NCBI RefSeq assembly: GCF_012974865.1
Contig: NZ_CP043633.1
Coordinates: 1,178,001 to 1,242,000 of the forward strand
DNA from: Nonlabens sp. Ci31
Lineage (GTDB): Bacteria > Bacteroidota > Bacteroidia > Flavobacteriales > Flavobacteriaceae
DNA: 64,000 bases
Direction of reading: 5' to 3'
Shown here: piece after piece, positions 61,660 through 64,000 of the stretch
Numbering within the stretch: position 1 is the stretch's first letter
Layout: each line of letters begins with the position of its first letter
Translations under genes and position numbers: made by a program
The notes under the pieces: generated by a model
Databases searched by the model: none
Told to the model about the DNA's origin: nothing
Seen by the model: only the letters and a program-made list of their open reading frames with translations

Positions 61660-62599
61660 TTACCTATTAATTTGTTTTGATAGATAATTTCTGAATTTAC
61701 CATTCTAGTAACCAAATTATTAAATATTGTTGCTTTAGTCTGTGATCTATTTATTCTAAAGCAAAACTCGTTAAAGTATCTATTTAAATTGTGTTCGCTC
61801 ACCCATGAAAATGTTGTTCTAATCCAAGATTTTACCTGATGAATCATTGTATGCAATGCTTTAAAATTTAATCCTCCATTACTCTTTATCTGAGTGATGT
61901 CGTAAGCCTTTGAAATAGGTCGATATCCTCGCCACTCATCTGTAACAACCTTTGCATCACCACTGATATGATTAACAAAAACATACTGTAGAGACTGCGC
62001 CGAGAAGTCTTCAATTTTCATGGCGTACATCCTTTTTACTTTTCCATCTTCTGTGAGTTGTACGGCAGTGATAGCCTTCTTTTTCTTTCCTGAATAACTC
62101 CTACCAGTCTTGCCTGGATCTTTACCACCTATAACAAATTCATCTACGTGAACTTCGCCATCCATAGGATTATTACCACTTGGAGACATAGCTTCACGAA
62201 CCTTCATCATAAAAAGCCTGGCGGTCTTTTCAGTTACACCATAGCGCACACCCATATAACTAGCTGAAAGGCTTTTGGTTGTAGTAGCCATTTCAAAACA
62301 AATGAAAAAAGCCTTTCTCACACCGAACTTAACCTTATGAAAAAGCGTATTTGCAGTAGCAGATTCAGTATGAGCGCAAATATTACATTGTCGACCAAAA
62401 TTCTTTACAGACTGATATCTGGAATGATTACATTTCAGACATTTATAAGCGGTCTTTGACTTAATTAATGATAGGTATTCTTTACAATCCGCATCGGTTT
62501 TGAAGCGATCAGAGAACTCTAGAAGATTTTGACCCTTGAAAATGTCCATAAAATAGTGTCTTTGTTGACCTACAAGATAAGCAATTAACTACTGACCTC
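61645..62599 (-). mobile_element. IS1595-family (ISXO2-like) insertion sequence
   Basis: The 955-base element is bounded by imperfect 24-bp inverted repeats beginning GAGGTCAGTAG on both ends (about 19 of 24 match). It holds one complete transposase gene. The eight flanking bases AAATTATA (left) and TATTATTT (right) do not form a target duplication, so one flank was exchanged after insertion. Confidence 0.85.
61656..62549 (-). CDS. IS1595-family transposase
   Basis: This 297-residue transposase has an N-terminal zinc finger (CLKCNHSRY and CNICAHTES, about 38-62) and the ISXO2-like DDE-type domain: VHVDEFVIGGKDPGK (first Asp, about 149), AKVVTDEWRGYRPI (second Asp, about 208) and VSEHNLNRYFNEFCFRINR (final acidic/Asn region, about 252-270). 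The length and lack of stops indicate an intact, possibly active enzyme. Confidence 0.9.
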   Translation of the reverse strand: MDIFKGQNLLEFSDRFKTDADCKEYLSLIKSKTAYKCLKCNHSRYQSVKNFGRQCNICAHTESATANTLFHKVKFGVRKAFFICFEMATTTKSLSASYMGVRYGVTEKTARLFMMKVREAMSPSGNNPMDGEVHVDEFVIGGKDPGKTGRSYSGKKKKAITAVQLTEDGKVKRMYAMKIEDFSAQSLQYVFVNHISGDAKVVTDEWRGYRPISKAYDITQIKSNGGLNFKALHTMIHQVKSWIRTTFSWVSEHNLNRYFNEFCFRINRSQTKATIFNNLVTRMVNSEIIYQNKLIGN

Positions 62600-62825
62600 T
62601 ATTATTTTAATCATAAGACCTATACATGAAAGTGTATTAGTTTTATTTTCTATTTTATAATTACATAATTTTACGTCACCAAGAACAAAGATTTGAACTC
62701 CTTTGAAATTAAGGTTAAGTAATTTATTATTTGTGACGAGTTGTTTTCTTACAAATAAATATATATCTTTAAAATTAAATAATTGCTACTTCCCTTCCCT
62801 GAGCAATTATTCCAAATACATTTTT
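62600..62825 (+). repeat. Duplicated 226-base leader, copy 2 (upstream of L3)
   Basis: Colinear with 59780-60005. It begins at the first base after the IS right end, where homology to the L1 leader also begins, so the IS end marks the duplication breakpoint. Confidence 0.9.
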
Positions 62826-63464
62826 ATGAAAAATCTCTTTAAAGATTCGTCAAACCACATTTATTGCGGTTTCGTTTTAATCCTATCGCTATGTTTATTA
62901 ATTGCCTGCGACAGCGATGACGCACCATCGCAAGAATCTCTCTTACCACCTATTACCATGACAGGAGAAAATACCTTTGGGTGTTTGATTGATGGGAAAT
63001 TCTTTAGACCTAGGGATGGTAACACCTCAATTAATGCAGCAAATAGAGGTTTGAGGATTTTGCGATCTGAAACCAATAATATAGAGTTTGAAATCCATGA
63101 TTTCAAGACTAATGTTGCTAGAACCTTCATAATTCATGTTGAGGATTTACTACTATCTGGTGAAGGTATTTATGAAGTAAACACATCGAATGGTTTACGA
63201 AGTTTAGATGGTAACAATAATTCTTACATTCATTGTATAACCAAAAGTCCTCTTACTGATGAGCAGGCGTTTTACACATCTTACGACAATTCTGGAAACA
63301 TTTTTATTGAGGAACTGCTTTTAGATTCATTAAACGGTAATATCATCTCTGGAACCTTTAATGCTAAGTTGACTAATATTCTAAATCCACAAGACACTGT
63401 TTTAATTAACAAAGGACGATTTGATATTAACTCAATAACAATATTACAAACCGCTTTTAACTAA
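62826..63464 (+). CDS. DUF6252-like lipoprotein L3
   Basis: From the ATG at 62826 the product is 212 residues with lipobox Cys28 (LLIAC). The signal is like L1, the mature start is identical to L1/L2 (DSDDAPSQESLLPPITMTG), the RPRDGN that follows is like L1, and the C-terminal half is its own (NTSNGLRSLDGNNNSYIHC, NKGRFDINS). At DNA level the leader and signal come from an L1-like source while the 80-base core equals L2, so it is a mosaic. The function is unknown. The S3 gene follows after 76 bases. Confidence 0.8.
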   Translation: MKNLFKDSSNHIYCGFVLILSLCLLIACDSDDAPSQESLLPPITMTGENTFGCLIDGKFFRPRDGNTSINAANRGLRILRSETNNIEFEIHDFKTNVARTFIIHVEDLLLSGEGIYEVNTSNGLRSLDGNNNSYIHCITKSPLTDEQAFYTSYDNSGNIFIEELLLDSLNGNIISGTFNAKLTNILNPQDTVLINKGRFDINSITILQTAFN

Positions 63465-63540
63465 AAGGCTGCTCATAATAATGACTGCTCTTAAACGCTT
63501 AACAACCAACGAAACTTTATCACTTAACATATTAAATCTA

Positions 63541-64000
63541 TGAAAAAAATAATTCTTATTGTAGGATTAGTACTATCATTATGCAATGGTGTTGCTCAAA
63601 ATCAAGGAAACTCTCTTGACGATGCTCTAAATAATATTAATCAATCTGCGGTAAGCAGTGGGATTATTTATGAGCGTACGATGCAACTTGCTAACCTTTA
63701 TAACTTCAATAGAGAACAAGGTTTTAATATCGCTGATTATAAATATTTCAGACAAGCGTTATTAGAAATGCATAATGCAAGTAACAAAAATTTATTTCTT
63801 AATCTTGATCAGCTAGATTCTCAATTAGAACAAGAAGCTCAAAATTTAGTTCCTATAGGCATTTTAAATACAGACTTTCAATTATTAAATTATAATATAG
63901 ATAATGAGCAGGCTGGTGGTTTGCTTTATGATAGTGAAGAAAATGAGTTCGCACAAATAAGTGGAAAACTTCCTTTTTATACCTTACATACAACAGTTAT
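63541..64000 (+). CDS. S-family exported protein S3 (runs off the window)
   Basis: ATG at 63541 opens MKKIILIVGLVLSLCNGVAQ, a signal peptide, followed by 133 residues without a stop to the window edge. LDDALNNINQSAVSSGIIYE and RTMQLANLYNFNREQGFNIA match S1; the later part (LDQLDSQLEQEAQNLVPIGI) is new. The total length and C-terminus are unknown. No family is recognised. It is paired with L3 in the same way that S1 is paired with L1. Confidence 0.8.

Noticed and set aside
61637..62607. 8-bp target-site duplication for the IS
   Set aside because: AAATTATA and TATTATTT do not match in direct orientation; shifting the IR ends by one or two bases does not help.

Overview
The window comes from a marine-type member of the Flavobacteriaceae (phylum Bacteroidota). 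The evidence is low-to-moderate GC, Bacteroidota -7 promoter boxes (TAnnTTTG) with very short leaders, a PorP/SprF-OmpA pair, a type IX sorting-domain protein, and family-restricted genes (DUF2480, IPExxxVDY, DUF6090, DUF3127, DUF2490, DUF6252-like lipoproteins). The genus is not fixed by the sequence; the abundant palindrome CGCTTTCGCGAAAGCG and the gene set remind me of Nonlabens/Dokdonia-type genomes, but that is an inference.

Layout. 0.1-10.2 kb: the iron-sulfur cluster assembly locus on the minus strand, sufA-sufB-(lipoprotein)-sufC-sufD, then a 2.6 kb insert (DUF6090 membrane protein, small exported protein, decayed ORF) bounded by two near-identical terminator hairpins, then sufS-(META lipoprotein)-sufE-sufT-like-DUF2480 behind its own promoter. 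10.4-22 kb: thiL, hydrolases, a di-heme peroxidase lipoprotein, an EEP-family protein, the porP/sprF-OmpA pair and an AddB-like nuclease. 22-23 kb: tRNA-Ala(GGC), a tRNA-like remnant and several strong terminators. 23-37 kb: MATE transporter, a 44-residue membrane peptide with queD, then large exported hydrolases (CocE-type, M13, S9), a 1115-residue sorting-domain protein and an NTF2-like lipoprotein. 36.6-45.4 kb: tag, DUF2490, a frameshifted yefM-yoeB module, aat, GNAT, DUF3127 with flavin reductase, an M28 peptidase and an epimerase. 45.35-46.62 kb: a tandem array of 260-bp units with long perfect palindromes just upstream of pbpC. 49.5-59.7 kb: a lipoprotein/outer-membrane pair, CYTH, an NAD(P)-binding protein, dinB, pyk, IPExxxVDY, rnc, fabF, acpP, purN and an RNase H fusion.

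59.8-64 kb is the most accessory part. It holds three modules, each a DUF6252-like lipoprotein (L) followed by an exported protein (S). S1 is truncated, S2 is cut after five codons by an IS1595-family element, and S3 runs off the window. The duplicated 226-bp leader of L1 and L3 begins exactly at the IS right end, and L3 is a mosaic of L1 and L2.

Across the whole window the 16-bp palindrome CGCTTTCGCGAAAGCG and close variants occur about a dozen times, both between genes and in frame inside genes, most often read as the peptide AFAKAE. I regard this, the palindrome array and the L/S modules as the most interesting structures here.
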